From an uncultured Bacteroidales bacterium (GTDB taxonomy: Bacteria; Bacteroidota; Bacteroidia; Bacteroidales; Bacteroidaceae): 46,525 bases of DNA. The stretch is from contig CAMYYY010000019.1 of the NCBI GenBank assembly GCA_947303715.1, forward strand, positions 1-46,525, read 5' to 3'. Below, in pieces: positions 37,605-46,525 of this stretch. Within the stretch, counting starts at the first letter, position 1. Every line of letters starts with the position of its first letter. Position numbers and translations under genes: made by a program. The notes beneath the pieces are model-generated. The model saw nothing but the letters and a program-made list of their open reading frames with translations. It had not been told where the DNA came from and did not search any database.

Positions 37605-39254
37605 TTATTTTCCGCTGAGGGCATCGCAGAACGCCTTGTACGTTGCTGTGCGCACCCAGTCTTTGCTCTTACTATCCACAGCCCAGAGGCCCACTGGATC
37701 TGATGTGTCGGCAAGGTTTCCCTTACAGATACCAGCTTGCTGGTTCTGAGGAATCTTGGTCAAATAGCTCTTGATGACGTAGCCATAGTAGTCAGCAAGT
37801 TTCTGGCGTTGTTCTTTTTTGATACCATCTGCGCCAACATTTGCGCCAGTAGCATCCTGATACTTGATGTCGAAGTTCGAGAGACGAATCATCTTGCCTG
37901 TAGAAGCAAGCTTTTCAAGCAACTGCTCAAGCGATGCCCTGTTTGCCTCCTGCTTAGCGTCATCCTCACTAAAGGTGAGATTCAGCTTCGCATTGATACC
38001 ATCAATCTTTGCACCATTGGCGTCCCAAATGTTTATCCAATAGATGAGACTTTCCATTTTCTTGGTATTCTCAAGGCCAGACTCACCGATGAAGAATTTC
38101 AGATCCTCTGCTTTACCGCCATGCTTTACGTAGGCTGCACTTGCGGCCTTAGAAACAACAGGAGCATAGTTCTCACTTCCAAAAACATCTTGCCAGAAAA
38201 TCTTATCGGTAGAATGCTTGAGATCAAACAGACCGTTTTCAAGCTCAGCTTTTGTGTCAAGAGCCTCGTCAATGAGGTCGAATGACTTGATACGGCCTTC
38301 GTTGATTTTCATCAGACCATCGCACCATGCATTGAGCGCATGATTAATTGTGTCCTTTACCTCTGCTGCGGTCTGCGGACGATGATTGTCAGGTGTATAG
38401 CCAACCTCCACCTTTTGGATATAGACTGCCGTGGCGCGAGTATTCTCAATTCGTAAATAGCCCTCCGTTTCGCCTTCTGCTGCCTTGCTCTCTATAACAA
38501 ACTTTTTCCAATTACCTCCTGCATCAACAGTATATTTTCCACTTGTGGGACCTTCAACTTCGTTACCTGAGAAAAAGACAGAAAAAGTAGCTTTCTTGTC
38601 GGCCTTTGCCCAAAAGGTTGTCGTATATGTAGCAAGTGGATCCACCTCAAAACCTTCAATGATACGGACATTTGATGACGCATCTATTTTAAGCACGTTC
38701 TGATCATCATAGTTGACAATAGAAGCTTTTCCTTTCTCAATAGTACCATCGAATGTTGTCAATGTGTTGAAGTTTACGGACTTTCCTTCCACATAGTCAA
38801 CAGGAACCTCAATAGGAGCAGTTAGCAAGTTCAGCCATGAATCAGCCTGATTCGTGTTTGCAACAATAGGGCTGCCGAACACCTCGCCACCGATTTCTTC
38901 CACATGATCAAGAAGATCCTTCATGTCAAGAAAGTTCATCACACCTTTGGCACTAACGATGGCACCCGACATAAGGGTGGTTCCAAAAGCGAGATTGTCG
39001 AAGTTGGTTACAGCGGCAGCATGAGCCAGCTCCTGCTTGTTGAAATCTGTCACTTTCAGCGTAGCACCAAGGGACATGTTAGGATACTTGCTTCTGTCGA
39101 TGTATGTCTTAACAGGAGCCAAGTCCTTATAGGGTTCTACAAATGTAGGATCAGGCTCGGCAGTAAAATCATCTGTCACATTATAGTCAGCACAGGAAAC
39201 GGCAAATACTCCTACAGCCAACACCAAGAGACCATTTCTTAATAACTTTTTCAT
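37605..39254 (-). CDS. GH10-fold lipoprotein with CBM insertion, probably catalytically dead
   Basis: The 549-residue lipoprotein (lipobox AVSC, Cys21) aligns along its length with Xyn10C-type GH10 xylanases that carry a CBM inserted in the barrel (insert ~150-290). The C-terminal half follows the family closely (FWQDVFGSENYAPVVSKAA; ASTGKMIRLSNFDI; YYGYVIKSYL). Key residues are changed: the nucleophile Glu is Asn460 (LSNFD for SELD), the Asn before the acid/base is Asp329 (acid/base Glu330 kept), QMH is KLN (Asn425), the xylan-binding VWG is CKG (Lys511), and both His of GHTLVWH are lost (Ser128, Asn133). I infer a surface xylan-binding protein descended from a xylanase. It occupies the position of xyn10C after the XusE-like gene. 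Confidence 0.85.
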   Translation of the reverse strand: MKKLLRNGLLVLAVGVFAVSCADYNVTDDFTAEPDPTFVEPYKDLAPVKTYIDRSKYPNMSLGATLKVTDFNKQELAHAAAVTNFDNLAFGTTLMSGAIVSAKGVMNFLDMKDLLDHVEEIGGEVFGSPIVANTNQADSWLNLLTAPIEVPVDYVEGKSVNFNTLTTFDGTIEKGKASIVNYDDQNVLKIDASSNVRIIEGFEVDPLATYTTTFWAKADKKATFSVFFSGNEVEGPTSGKYTVDAGGNWKKFVIESKAAEGETEGYLRIENTRATAVYIQKVEVGYTPDNHRPQTAAEVKDTINHALNAWCDGLMKINEGRIKSFDLIDEALDTKAELENGLFDLKHSTDKIFWQDVFGSENYAPVVSKAASAAYVKHGGKAEDLKFFIGESGLENTKKMESLIYWINIWDANGAKIDGINAKLNLTFSEDDAKQEANRASLEQLLEKLASTGKMIRLSNFDIKYQDATGANVGADGIKKEQRQKLADYYGYVIKSYLTKIPQNQQAGICKGNLADTSDPVGLWAVDSKSKDWVRTATYKAFCDALSGK

Positions 39255-39269
39255 GTTCTTAGCCTCCTA

Positions 39270-40397
39270 TTATTGTTTAACGTATTTGGGTGAGAAGAAC
39301 TCTCTCTTATTTGACTCACGCGTCTGGACAACAAGCGTATCGTTTGTTGATACCTGAATGTTATTGCTGTCGAAGCTGACATTGTATGCAAGACGAAGGA
39401 TGTCACGCTGAACGAGCTCGCCATTGTTGCTTCCCCATTGGTAGTCCTTGTATTCGGCCTTCTCTGTTCCCTTTACAATGAGTTCGCCAGATCCGGTAGC
39501 TGTTACGTTTTCATCGTCGGTGGAAATTGTGCACTTGTTGCCATCGAATGTAAGGATGAGGTTGCAGGTTATCGAAGCGCCAGAGGTTCTGAATGATACA
39601 GGGAAGATAGCCTGTGACATATTCTTTGTAGTGATACGACATACCTCGTCGTACTGGTTCACAGGATTCTCCTTGTAATGTTCGAGGTCTGTATTAATAA
39701 GCGACGTATCCTTGCGGACAATGGTTGTGGTAGCACCATTTTCCGTCACCTTGTCAACGCCACGACGAATATATCTTCCCTGCCAAGGGTTCATATACTT
39801 CACGCAGTAAAGCACATAGTCCTTAGCCAGAACCTCCCAATCCTCGGTATTCGTACGAGCAGGAGAAAGACCTTCACGTGGTGTGCCAGTGAGAATATGG
39901 TCAATACCTTTCACTTTTGTCATCAAAAGGGGTATGACGTATGTATTCTCAATTGCTTTCGGGTCGTTAAAGAAAGCATCCGTGAACTGTACTTCGACAT
40001 ATCCGCGAGTATCACTCTTGTAAGGAATAGTATTGGATGAAAGCTTATAATACTCTGTTGGCATAGGAGTAACGCGAGTTGACGGGTTTCCGCCATCATC
40101 CACGAACCAAAGATTGTCGCAAAGTGACGGCTCTACAGAAATATCCGCAACGGCGTCACGTCCGTGATAGGCTCCGCCCATGGTTGCCCAAATCTGGCAC
40201 TTGTGCTCGTTGTCAAGCGTATTGTCGTAGATGTCGTTGCCAAGTATGAGTGTACGTACTGGGAACTGATAGGCGAAGTAGGCTGTTGTACCCCCCTCAA
40301 AGTCCGGGAACCTATGCTCCGTATTATAGCAAGACGCAAAGGTAAGCGTGAGAGCTCCCAAGACTGCTCCAAATATGTAATACTTTTGTTTCATCAT
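39270..40397 (-). CDS. XusE-like lipoprotein (DUF1735 / DUF5627 type)
   Basis: The 375-residue lipoprotein (lipobox FASC, Cys23) has no enzyme motif. The N-terminal part (~35-165; FPVRTLILGNDIYDNTLDNEHKC) matches the DUF1735 type and the remainder the DUF5627 type. In the conserved xylan utilisation cluster of Bacteroidota this lipoprotein follows the second SusC/SusD pair and is called XusE; its role is thought to be glycan binding on the cell surface. It starts 22 bp after susD and ends 15 bp before the GH10-fold gene, so it is firmly within the operon. MMKQ could start one codon later. Confidence 0.83.
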   Translation of the reverse strand: MMKQKYYIFGAVLGALTLTFASCYNTEHRFPDFEGGTTAYFAYQFPVRTLILGNDIYDNTLDNEHKCQIWATMGGAYHGRDAVADISVEPSLCDNLWFVDDGGNPSTRVTPMPTEYYKLSSNTIPYKSDTRGYVEVQFTDAFFNDPKAIENTYVIPLLMTKVKGIDHILTGTPREGLSPARTNTEDWEVLAKDYVLYCVKYMNPWQGRYIRRGVDKVTENGATTTIVRKDTSLINTDLEHYKENPVNQYDEVCRITTKNMSQAIFPVSFRTSGASITCNLILTFDGNKCTISTDDENVTATGSGELIVKGTEKAEYKDYQWGSNNGELVQRDILRLAYNVSFDSNNIQVSTNDTLVVQTRESNKREFFSPKYVKQ

Positions 40398-40419
40398 TTC
40401 GATATCTATTTAAACATTA

Positions 40420-42258
40420 TTACCAACCTTTGTTTTGCTTGAGGTTGCTCCATTTGAGCACTTCACCCTTCGGTATCGGTCCGTACCACTGATATGAGCT
40501 GTCGAATTTACGATCCTCGACATCGATAATCGTATATTTAAGCGGACTATCTTCCCGTTCTGGATCAATCCTCTCAACCTTCATACCCTTGATGCTTTCG
40601 TTAAGAGGCATCTGCCAACGACGGAGATCCCAGAACCGCTTGTTTTCAAAGCAAAGCTCTATACGACGTTCGTTACGGATAAGCATGGTCATTTTCTCTT
40701 TGTCAGCTTTACACTCTTCCAAATAAGCATCGCCTTCAGGGAGTTCCCGACCGTATTCATCCGTACCCAATCCTGCACGCTTACGAATGGCCTTGATAAC
40801 ATCGTAAGCCGTAAATCCAACTCCTGTCGGGTCGCCCTCAGGTCCCCATGCATCGTTAGCTGCCTCAGCGTATGCAAGGAACATTTCTGTATAACGGATG
40901 CGAGGATAGATATGCTGCTGGGAGAGATTGGAAGACGGATTCACACTTACATCCTCACGAAGGAGTTTCTTCAGATAATAACCCGTATGAGTGGATCTCT
41001 CCATGTTGTTAAGATTATCATTCGTCTCGTTCTTATCATTAGGTATATTGAAACCTGTTGAGATAACCGTACTTTTGAAAGTCATGCCATGATAGATAAC
41101 ATTGTTTTCTAGACGCGGATCACGATTTGCGTATGGATTCTGAGCATCGTACCCAGAGTTGGGATCTGTGATAGGACGTCCATTACGCATGGGAAATGCA
41201 TCGACGAAATTCTGTGACGGATTTACCCTGCCGTTGCCATAAAGGGTTGGAGGGAAGTTTTCCTTCTCCTGATCATTATTAAGATGACGGTCTTCACGCC
41301 AAAGCATCTCGGGCATCTCTGTTGCATCTGGATTGAGCTTTGTTTTATTCTTGTACCAGATGTTACCCGTAATATCAAAGCCATCTAATCCACCAATACG
41401 TTTTAGAACATTGGCACAAAGGGTTGCAGCCTCGGCTGAAGTCACGCCGCTCTGTTCGCGGAATGCATGACTTGCCGCAAGAAGGGCAATTTGTCCCTTT
41501 ACTGCTTCGGCAATCTTACCTGACATAAGACCTTTTGACCGCTCACCGAACACCAGGTTGTAACCTGTTTTCTGGGCGCCAAGAGCCAGATACTTGGCAG
41601 GGATTTCATTATCATTTTCTACATCCAGATAATCGGCAGGGAGAAGGGCCATTGCGCTATCGCAATCAGCAAAACACTGTTTCACGCAATCAGCAAAAGT
41701 AGCGCGAGGCTGGTTAAAATCGGAGCTACCGTTTTCAGGGGCAGTAAGCAAAGGCACACCATAGAGTACACCATCGTCAGCATAGCCTCCATGAGCCTGA
41801 AGCAGATAGTAATAAAGTACAGCACGAAGTCCCAGGGCTTCACCTTTCAGACGATCAATGAACATCTGTTGCTTTGAAGCAGCACTTGGAGCCCACTTTA
41901 CCTTTTCCACTTTTGAAAGGGAAAGATTGAGATACTGAATACCATCCTTACAATTATCCCATTGCGACATGGGATCGTTGTCTGAAGCCCATGTACCGCC
42001 GCTTGCCATATTCCAGTAGGCGCCGCTTGCGAGATTCGTTACAGCATCATCCGTAGCGATGTCGGTCTGAGTGGTCGTCAAATAAGGTAGCTGGTCGTAG
42101 CCGTACATCAGCAGACCATGCGCATACTTTGACTCCTCGTACATGGCTTCCTCCTGACGGTTGTTTTCATCTGCCGGCTCGAACATATCAGCACATGAGC
42201 AAACCGCGAGCAAACCGCAGAGATACAATATAATGTTTCTTGTCTTCATATCCTTCAT
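40420..42258 (-). CDS. susD: SusD-family outer-membrane glycan-binding lipoprotein (XusD-like)
   Basis: This lipoprotein forms the lid over its SusC partner and captures oligosaccharides. Of 612 residues the first 22 form a lipoprotein signal (lipobox VCSC, Cys22). SusD features: helical TPR-like N-terminal half (LKGEALGLRAVLYYYLLQAHGG, 137-158), YPRIRYTEMFLAYAEAANDAWG, VIKAIRKRAGL, and the conserved LIRNERRIELCFENKRFWDLRRW motif near the end. It begins 29 bp after the SusC stop, and a XusE-like gene follows, as in the core xylan cluster. An ATG three codons downstream is an alternative start. Confidence 0.94.
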   Translation of the reverse strand: MKDMKTRNIILYLCGLLAVCSCADMFEPADENNRQEEAMYEESKYAHGLLMYGYDQLPYLTTTQTDIATDDAVTNLASGAYWNMASGGTWASDNDPMSQWDNCKDGIQYLNLSLSKVEKVKWAPSAASKQQMFIDRLKGEALGLRAVLYYYLLQAHGGYADDGVLYGVPLLTAPENGSSDFNQPRATFADCVKQCFADCDSAMALLPADYLDVENDNEIPAKYLALGAQKTGYNLVFGERSKGLMSGKIAEAVKGQIALLAASHAFREQSGVTSAEAATLCANVLKRIGGLDGFDITGNIWYKNKTKLNPDATEMPEMLWREDRHLNNDQEKENFPPTLYGNGRVNPSQNFVDAFPMRNGRPITDPNSGYDAQNPYANRDPRLENNVIYHGMTFKSTVISTGFNIPNDKNETNDNLNNMERSTHTGYYLKKLLREDVSVNPSSNLSQQHIYPRIRYTEMFLAYAEAANDAWGPEGDPTGVGFTAYDVIKAIRKRAGLGTDEYGRELPEGDAYLEECKADKEKMTMLIRNERRIELCFENKRFWDLRRWQMPLNESIKGMKVERIDPEREDSPLKYTIIDVEDRKFDSSYQWYGPIPKGEVLKWSNLKQNKGW

Positions 42259-42287
42259 TTTTCAATTTCTCAATTATCAACTTTCAA

Positions 42288-45200
42288 CTAAAGTGTTACC
42301 TTGACACCGAGATTATAGAAGCGGGTTTGTGGCGCATAGCCGACGCTTGTCTCCATTAATTTACGATTCTTTGAAATGGTGAGGAGATCGTTTCCATTCA
42401 AATAGATGGAGAGAGCCTTTACTGCCTTTCCTTCAAACTTTTCCTTGGGGAAGTCGTAGGTAATCTGCAACTTACGGATGTTGAAACAATCGGTGCTGTA
42501 CAACCAGAATGTAGATGCCGCAGCGTTGTTAGCCGAACTATAAGTGCTCAGACGAGGATGCGTGGCAACATCTGCCGTCTCTGGCGTCCAACGACCACGT
42601 GCATTTACGGAGTACTTGCTTTCTCTTTCCATATAGTAGTAACTATTGTTCTTCAAAGCGTATGCACCAAACTGACCATTGCCAAGTGCAAAGAGCGTGA
42701 AATTCTTATACTTGAGTGTGAGGTTCACACCCATTGTCATAGGAGCGCCAATGCTACCCATACCATTGCTGCTCGGATTGCCGTTGCTGTCCAAAAAGAC
42801 AATGTTACCCGAATTGCCAAGAACCACCATGTCTTTATTGTTGATGGTGCCGTCATTATTGACATCCTCGTACTTAAGGTCACCAGGCTGGATGTTACCA
42901 CCAATTGCCGGTCTGGGAAGGCCATCCTTCAAGGTATACTTAGTCTTGCCTTCATTAGTCGTAGTTATGTCAAAGTCATCAGAAGTATAGAAGCCCAGGC
43001 ATTTGTAACCCCAAAGAGCATCAAGAGCCTGCCCCTCTGTATACTTATTAGTCGCTGTAGGATCTATGGTTTCATCGTACTTCTTCCAGTTTGTGGTAAG
43101 ATAAGTACCGACAACGCCGAGCGTAGTGTGAACCTTACCCAACTGCTTCTGCGCAGTTACGCTGAAGTCAAGACCTTTGCGGTTCTGAATATTATTATTG
43201 ATAGCCGGCTTAAATGATCCTCCGGAAAGACCACCTTGCAGATGTGAAGGGAACAAACTCGGGTTCTGAATTATAAATCCGGACATATCCGTATTGAAGA
43301 AAGTAAGGTCGGTAGCAATAAGTCTTTTGAAGAACGAGCCATGAAGACTTACAGACGTTTCCCTGCGATGAATGAAGTCAAGAACAGGATTGCTACCCAT
43401 GGTGGAGAATGTGCGGTCCGTACTAGCACCTTCATTCCATGTGAAGCCGCTGCTGGCAGTTGACCACAGTGCATCGTATAGATAGAAGTACTTGCTACCC
43501 ATATAAACGTCAATGTCCTCGTTCAGATCGCTGTATGAAGCGCTGAGCAGAAGATCGTCAACGAAACTCCCTGCCATAAAGCCCTCTCTTGCGATGTTCC
43601 AACCAAGCGTGAAAGAGGGCGAGATGGCCTCACGATTGCCCTTGGGAAGACGGGCTGAATGGACGCCAGCCAACGTCACGTCGGCAAAGTAACGACCCCT
43701 ATAATCGTAACCTGCCTGAAGACCCAAGTTGGCATTGGCATAACGATGATAAGTACCGCTGGCTGTCGTGGTATACATATTTGCAAGCAGCATACCCGTC
43801 ACATGGTGTCCGCCATCAAAGGTATGGTCGTAGTCGAAATGTCCGTTCCAGCTGATTGTCTGGCGGTAGGCAGAATTCGACATAGCCATGTGACCTGTAA
43901 TGAGCTCATCGCCTTGCTGGGTAATACCAACAATGGCGTCCTGTGCATTATAGTTACTCCATGTGGGAATGAACACAGCATACTTGTTGTCATACGAAAG
44001 ACTATAGTTTGCCGCATAGTCAATAGAGAACAAGGTCTTGAACGACAAGCCCCTTACAAACTTGTCCATGTCATAGCTGAAACCGGCATCGAACTGGAAC
44101 TGACGACTGACGTCCCTTGTCTTACCCCCGAAATAGCAGTCAGCAATAGCATTTGACGTAGTGGCTTTTGTTCCGCCAGGGAAATACTTTCCGTCAAGAA
44201 GATTGAGAGACTTATTAAGGATGGCCAATGCCTTGGAAGCATTTGGGTCAACCCAGTCAATAGGAATCAACGGAGCCGCATTTTCCGGGAAGTTCGGACG
44301 CATGGTTGCTGCCTCGCCCCAGAAGTCACCCTTGTTCTTGTTTGCATTGTAGAATGTAGCGCTTGCGTTGGCATAACCCTTGACAAACCTGTTGATGACA
44401 AGATCAACATTTCCGCGTACGCTAAAACGGTCGGTATAGTTTTTCTTCGCCACGCCAAAGTTAAGGAGGTCTTCAAGGCGATAGTAGTTGATGTTCGTGT
44501 AGAAGTGAGCACGAGCGCCACCACCCTGAATCTCTACTGTACCTTCGGAACGGTTATAAGCCTTGCGCACATACTCGTCGGAATAGTAGTTCACGTTAGG
44601 ATAGCGGTAGGGATTGAGGCCTACAGCATGATTGTAGATGTCCATCTGACTGTACCTGGCACCTGTTGCAAGTTGGTCGTTCAAACAGGCTTCATTGTAG
44701 AGGGTCATGTACTCAGCAGAACCAAGATACTCAGGAAACGCCTTTGCAACATGATACCCAGTGTTTGCGTTGGCATCAATTTGAAGGCCATCGACTTTAC
44801 CCCGTTTGGTCGTGATAAGGATGGCACCCTTTGCACCCTTCGAGCCGTAGAGTACAACTGCCTGAGCACCCTTAAGGAAAGTTACTTGTTCTATTTCTGA
44901 AGGAAGCACGTTGTTGGACGGACGCTTCACACCATCGATAATAACGAGCGGAAGGTTACTATTGTCGTTATTGTCAAGACGCTCGTTGTCCATACCCCAA
45001 AGATTATTGCCATTCCATCCTCCTACGAGAGCATACAAGTCTTCAAGGCTGCTCATCGTATAGTCCTTCTTAAGCAGTTCCTCCATGTCAACATAGGAAA
45101 TGCCACCAAGAAGTTGGTCAGAATCCTTATCGCGGAAGGCGACGTGAACATTCTTTTTTACCATGAGTGTATCAAAGCCTTCAATGAACTGGGCATTGAT

Positions 45201-46031
45201 TGTCGATGGCTCTCTTGTAACAGATTCCGTTAAGGGAGATTGTTCTACAACCTCATCTACAACGACAGGTTCTTCCTTAACTACCACAAGATCCTCTTTT
45301 GCCACAGGTTCTTCCTTTGCAATGGGTTCTTCTTTAACAACAGGTTCTTCTTTTTTAACTACAGGCTCTTCTTTAACTACGGATACTTCCTCTAAGGACT
45401 CTGGGAGTTCCAAGGTTATATCTGATTTACGAAGAGACGGATAATAGGTCTTTGCGAGATATTCATAAATATCTCCCACCTTAGAATCAGAACCCAATTT
45501 CTTGATTTCTGTTTTTCGGTTAGCTGAATCTATTGTTTTAAGAATGCGTGATTTGCTAGTTTCAGAAAGATTCTTATCGTTCTTTACTTGCTGACGTAAT
45601 TCATCCCAATCTTCACCGACCTCTTTTGTTTTGAGATTTCCTTTGAATGTAGGATATTTTTTCGCAAAATAATTCTTTATTGCTTCAGAACGTTTTTGGG
45701 TCAACCAATTGTTTCTACTCAAAGTTCCCTCGGGAGAAGCCAAGGTAACCACCTCAATGGAGGAAATATTATTGGGGCCGACAGATTTTAGCGTTTCGTC
45801 AATTTTGCTAAGACTCTCGGCATTGCCCATATATTGGGAATCTATCTCATAGGAATTGAGAGGAAAATAGACGACAAACTGAACCGTAACATTTTCTCCG
45901 GGTGCAACTTGTTCAATAATCATAGCACTTTGCACGGGCGACAATGTTGCCATGCTTTCTTTAGCCGATACAGCCAAAATGGCAAAGACCAATATGGCAA
46001 AGAGAAATAGGTTTCTTTTATATTCTTTCAT
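42288..46031 (-). CDS. susC: SusC-family TonB-dependent receptor with OmpA-like N-terminal domain
   Basis: This outer-membrane channel imports oligosaccharides with its SusD partner. The 1247 residues comprise a signal peptide; an OmpA-like domain (~48-205; TLASPEGTLSRNNWLTQKRS, Arg114 kept, the usual peptidoglycan-binding Asp replaced by Ser99); a Lys-Glu-Glu-Pro repeat linker (218-256); a possible TonB box VDEVV (258-262); the plug (~290-420; PLVIIDGVKRP, VLYGSKGAKGAILITTKRG); and a barrel ending in VKVTL. The usual CarboxypepD-like domain is absent. The reading frame is unbroken from a start 39 bp after the preceding susD. Gene order suggests it is the second SusC (XusC) of a xylan cluster. 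The 5' 600 bp look more AT-rich than the rest. Confidence 0.93.
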   Translation of the reverse strand: MKEYKRNLFLFAILVFAILAVSAKESMATLSPVQSAMIIEQVAPGENVTVQFVVYFPLNSYEIDSQYMGNAESLSKIDETLKSVGPNNISSIEVVTLASPEGTLSRNNWLTQKRSEAIKNYFAKKYPTFKGNLKTKEVGEDWDELRQQVKNDKNLSETSKSRILKTIDSANRKTEIKKLGSDSKVGDIYEYLAKTYYPSLRKSDITLELPESLEEVSVVKEEPVVKKEEPVVKEEPIAKEEPVAKEDLVVVKEEPVVVDEVVEQSPLTESVTREPSTINAQFIEGFDTLMVKKNVHVAFRDKDSDQLLGGISYVDMEELLKKDYTMSSLEDLYALVGGWNGNNLWGMDNERLDNNDNSNLPLVIIDGVKRPSNNVLPSEIEQVTFLKGAQAVVLYGSKGAKGAILITTKRGKVDGLQIDANANTGYHVAKAFPEYLGSAEYMTLYNEACLNDQLATGARYSQMDIYNHAVGLNPYRYPNVNYYSDEYVRKAYNRSEGTVEIQGGGARAHFYTNINYYRLEDLLNFGVAKKNYTDRFSVRGNVDLVINRFVKGYANASATFYNANKNKGDFWGEAATMRPNFPENAAPLIPIDWVDPNASKALAILNKSLNLLDGKYFPGGTKATTSNAIADCYFGGKTRDVSRQFQFDAGFSYDMDKFVRGLSFKTLFSIDYAANYSLSYDNKYAVFIPTWSNYNAQDAIVGITQQGDELITGHMAMSNSAYRQTISWNGHFDYDHTFDGGHHVTGMLLANMYTTTASGTYHRYANANLGLQAGYDYRGRYFADVTLAGVHSARLPKGNREAISPSFTLGWNIAREGFMAGSFVDDLLLSASYSDLNEDIDVYMGSKYFYLYDALWSTASSGFTWNEGASTDRTFSTMGSNPVLDFIHRRETSVSLHGSFFKRLIATDLTFFNTDMSGFIIQNPSLFPSHLQGGLSGGSFKPAINNNIQNRKGLDFSVTAQKQLGKVHTTLGVVGTYLTTNWKKYDETIDPTATNKYTEGQALDALWGYKCLGFYTSDDFDITTTNEGKTKYTLKDGLPRPAIGGNIQPGDLKYEDVNNDGTINNKDMVVLGNSGNIVFLDSNGNPSSNGMGSIGAPMTMGVNLTLKYKNFTLFALGNGQFGAYALKNNSYYYMERESKYSVNARGRWTPETADVATHPRLSTYSSANNAAASTFWLYSTDCFNIRKLQITYDFPKEKFEGKAVKALSIYLNGNDLLTISKNRKLMETSVGYAPQTRFYNLGVKVTL
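45264..45380 (-). repeat. In-frame repeat encoding VVKEEP-type linker in SusC
   Basis: About six imperfect copies of a 6-7 residue unit (VVKEEP, PVVKKEEP, PIAKEEP, PVAKED, VVVKEEP) encode residues 218-256. The composition resembles the extended periplasm-spanning Pro/Lys/Glu region of TonB. The DNA repeat (ttcttcttt/aacaacagg blocks) may change copy number by slippage. Confidence 0.85.
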
Positions 46032-46070
46032 ATTCTTCAGTATTCAATCTTTTAGTCAAACTTCAATCTC

Positions 46071-46525
46071 TTACCATCCCGGATTCTGGGGGAATCCTTC
46101 GTAAAGATATGTATCCTTGTCAGGCAACGGGAACCAGTAGTGCTTTGATTCCAGACGACGGACAATAAGCTCTTCCTTGTGGAAGTTTCCAACTTTGGCG
46201 TCCTTGGGATCATGATTCTTGAACCAAGAGTCCGACTCCAAACGCTCGAACTCATGCGAGTATTTCACCGTGTAAGGAGGCTCTGTCAAGAGCAACCAAC
46301 GCTGAAGATCGCACCAGCGGAAACCTTCAAAGGAGAGCTCCACAGCACGTTCACGGCGAACTTCATCGAGGAAGTGCTCTCTGGTATCAAGGAATTGAGC
46401 CTGCACATGTTCCAATGGATAATCGTCAGAGCTAACACGATCGCGGAGCACGTTGATAGCATCAATTGCCGATAATGACGGACAATATTCCGGTTTCTCC
46501 TTCAAGTCTGCTGCACCCTTTGCTA
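46071..46525 (-). CDS. susD: SusD-family lipoprotein, C-terminal part (XusB-like), cut by window edge
   Basis: The last ~150 residues of a SusD protein lie here; the frame stays open to the window end, so the 5' part is outside. The SusD end motifs are clear: SAIDAINVLRDRV, RRERAVELSFEGFRWCDLQRW and the terminal YLYEGFPQNPGW. It sits 39 bp before the SusC start. The existence of a SusD upstream of another SusC/SusD pair matches the tandem xusA-B-C-D arrangement, so a further susC should lie beyond the edge. Confidence 0.93.
   Translation of the reverse strand, partial: AKGAADLKEKPEYCPSLSAIDAINVLRDRVSSDDYPLEHVQAQFLDTREHFLDEVRRERAVELSFEGFRWCDLQRWLLLTEPPYTVKYSHEFERLESDSWFKNHDPKDAKVGNFHKEELIVRRLESKHYWFPLPDKDTYLYEGFPQNPGW

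Overview
The window comes from a member of the Bacteroidota, most likely a gut or rumen Bacteroidales close to Prevotella. The evidence is Bacteroidota-type promoters (TAnnTTTG at the -7 position), the ftsK - LolA-like - trxB gene order, SusC/SusD pairs, a XusE-like lipoprotein, long multimodular glycan-degrading enzymes, and secreted proteins with a C-terminal domain resembling the type IX secretion sorting signal. I cannot name the species from sequence alone. I see no tRNA, rRNA, insertion sequence, phage gene or CRISPR array.

Layout. (1) 1-17.5 kb, + strand: housekeeping genes (FtsK, LolA-like carrier, thioredoxin reductase, M16 protease), then an ABC exporter pair, MalQ amylomaltase, a serine-type sulfatase with its radical-SAM maturase, a NagB/PIG-L fusion protein and a ThuA-like protein, closed by a strong terminator at 17.55 kb. 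(2) 17.7-21.3 kb, - strand: GH35 beta-galactosidase lipoprotein, a possible outer-membrane barrel protein and a CrcB fluoride channel. (3) 21.3-31 kb, + strand, fired from a divergent promoter region: a compact ATPase and a DUF4435/TOPRIM-like protein (a PARIS-like pair), a RidA/chorismatase-like protein, GH92 alpha-mannosidase, RpiB and a very large M60 (mucinase-type) peptidase. (4) 31-46.5 kb, - strand: a xylan utilisation locus with the order [SusD, partial] - SusC - SusD - XusE-like - GH10-fold lipoprotein - CBM protein, followed by a separately promoted GH10/CBM6/acetylesterase enzyme.

How the parts fit. The sulfatase, maturase, GH35, GH92 and M60 genes together suggest attack on sulfated host-type glycoproteins such as mucin. 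The right-hand block suggests capture and cutting of acetylated xylan. The two programmes adjoin at 31 kb.

Most notable. Three intergenic arrays, at 7.2, 17.6 and 35.2 kb, consist of short palindromes repeated with an exact 22-bp period, 13 units in all, in two unrelated core sequences. The SusC-type receptor carries an OmpA-like domain and a Lys-Glu-Glu-Pro repeat linker in place of the usual carboxypeptidase-like N-terminal domain. The GH10-fold lipoprotein of the xylan locus has lost its catalytic nucleophile and several substrate-binding residues, so it is probably a binding protein. The ATPase/DUF4435 pair resembles the PARIS anti-phage system in a compact form.
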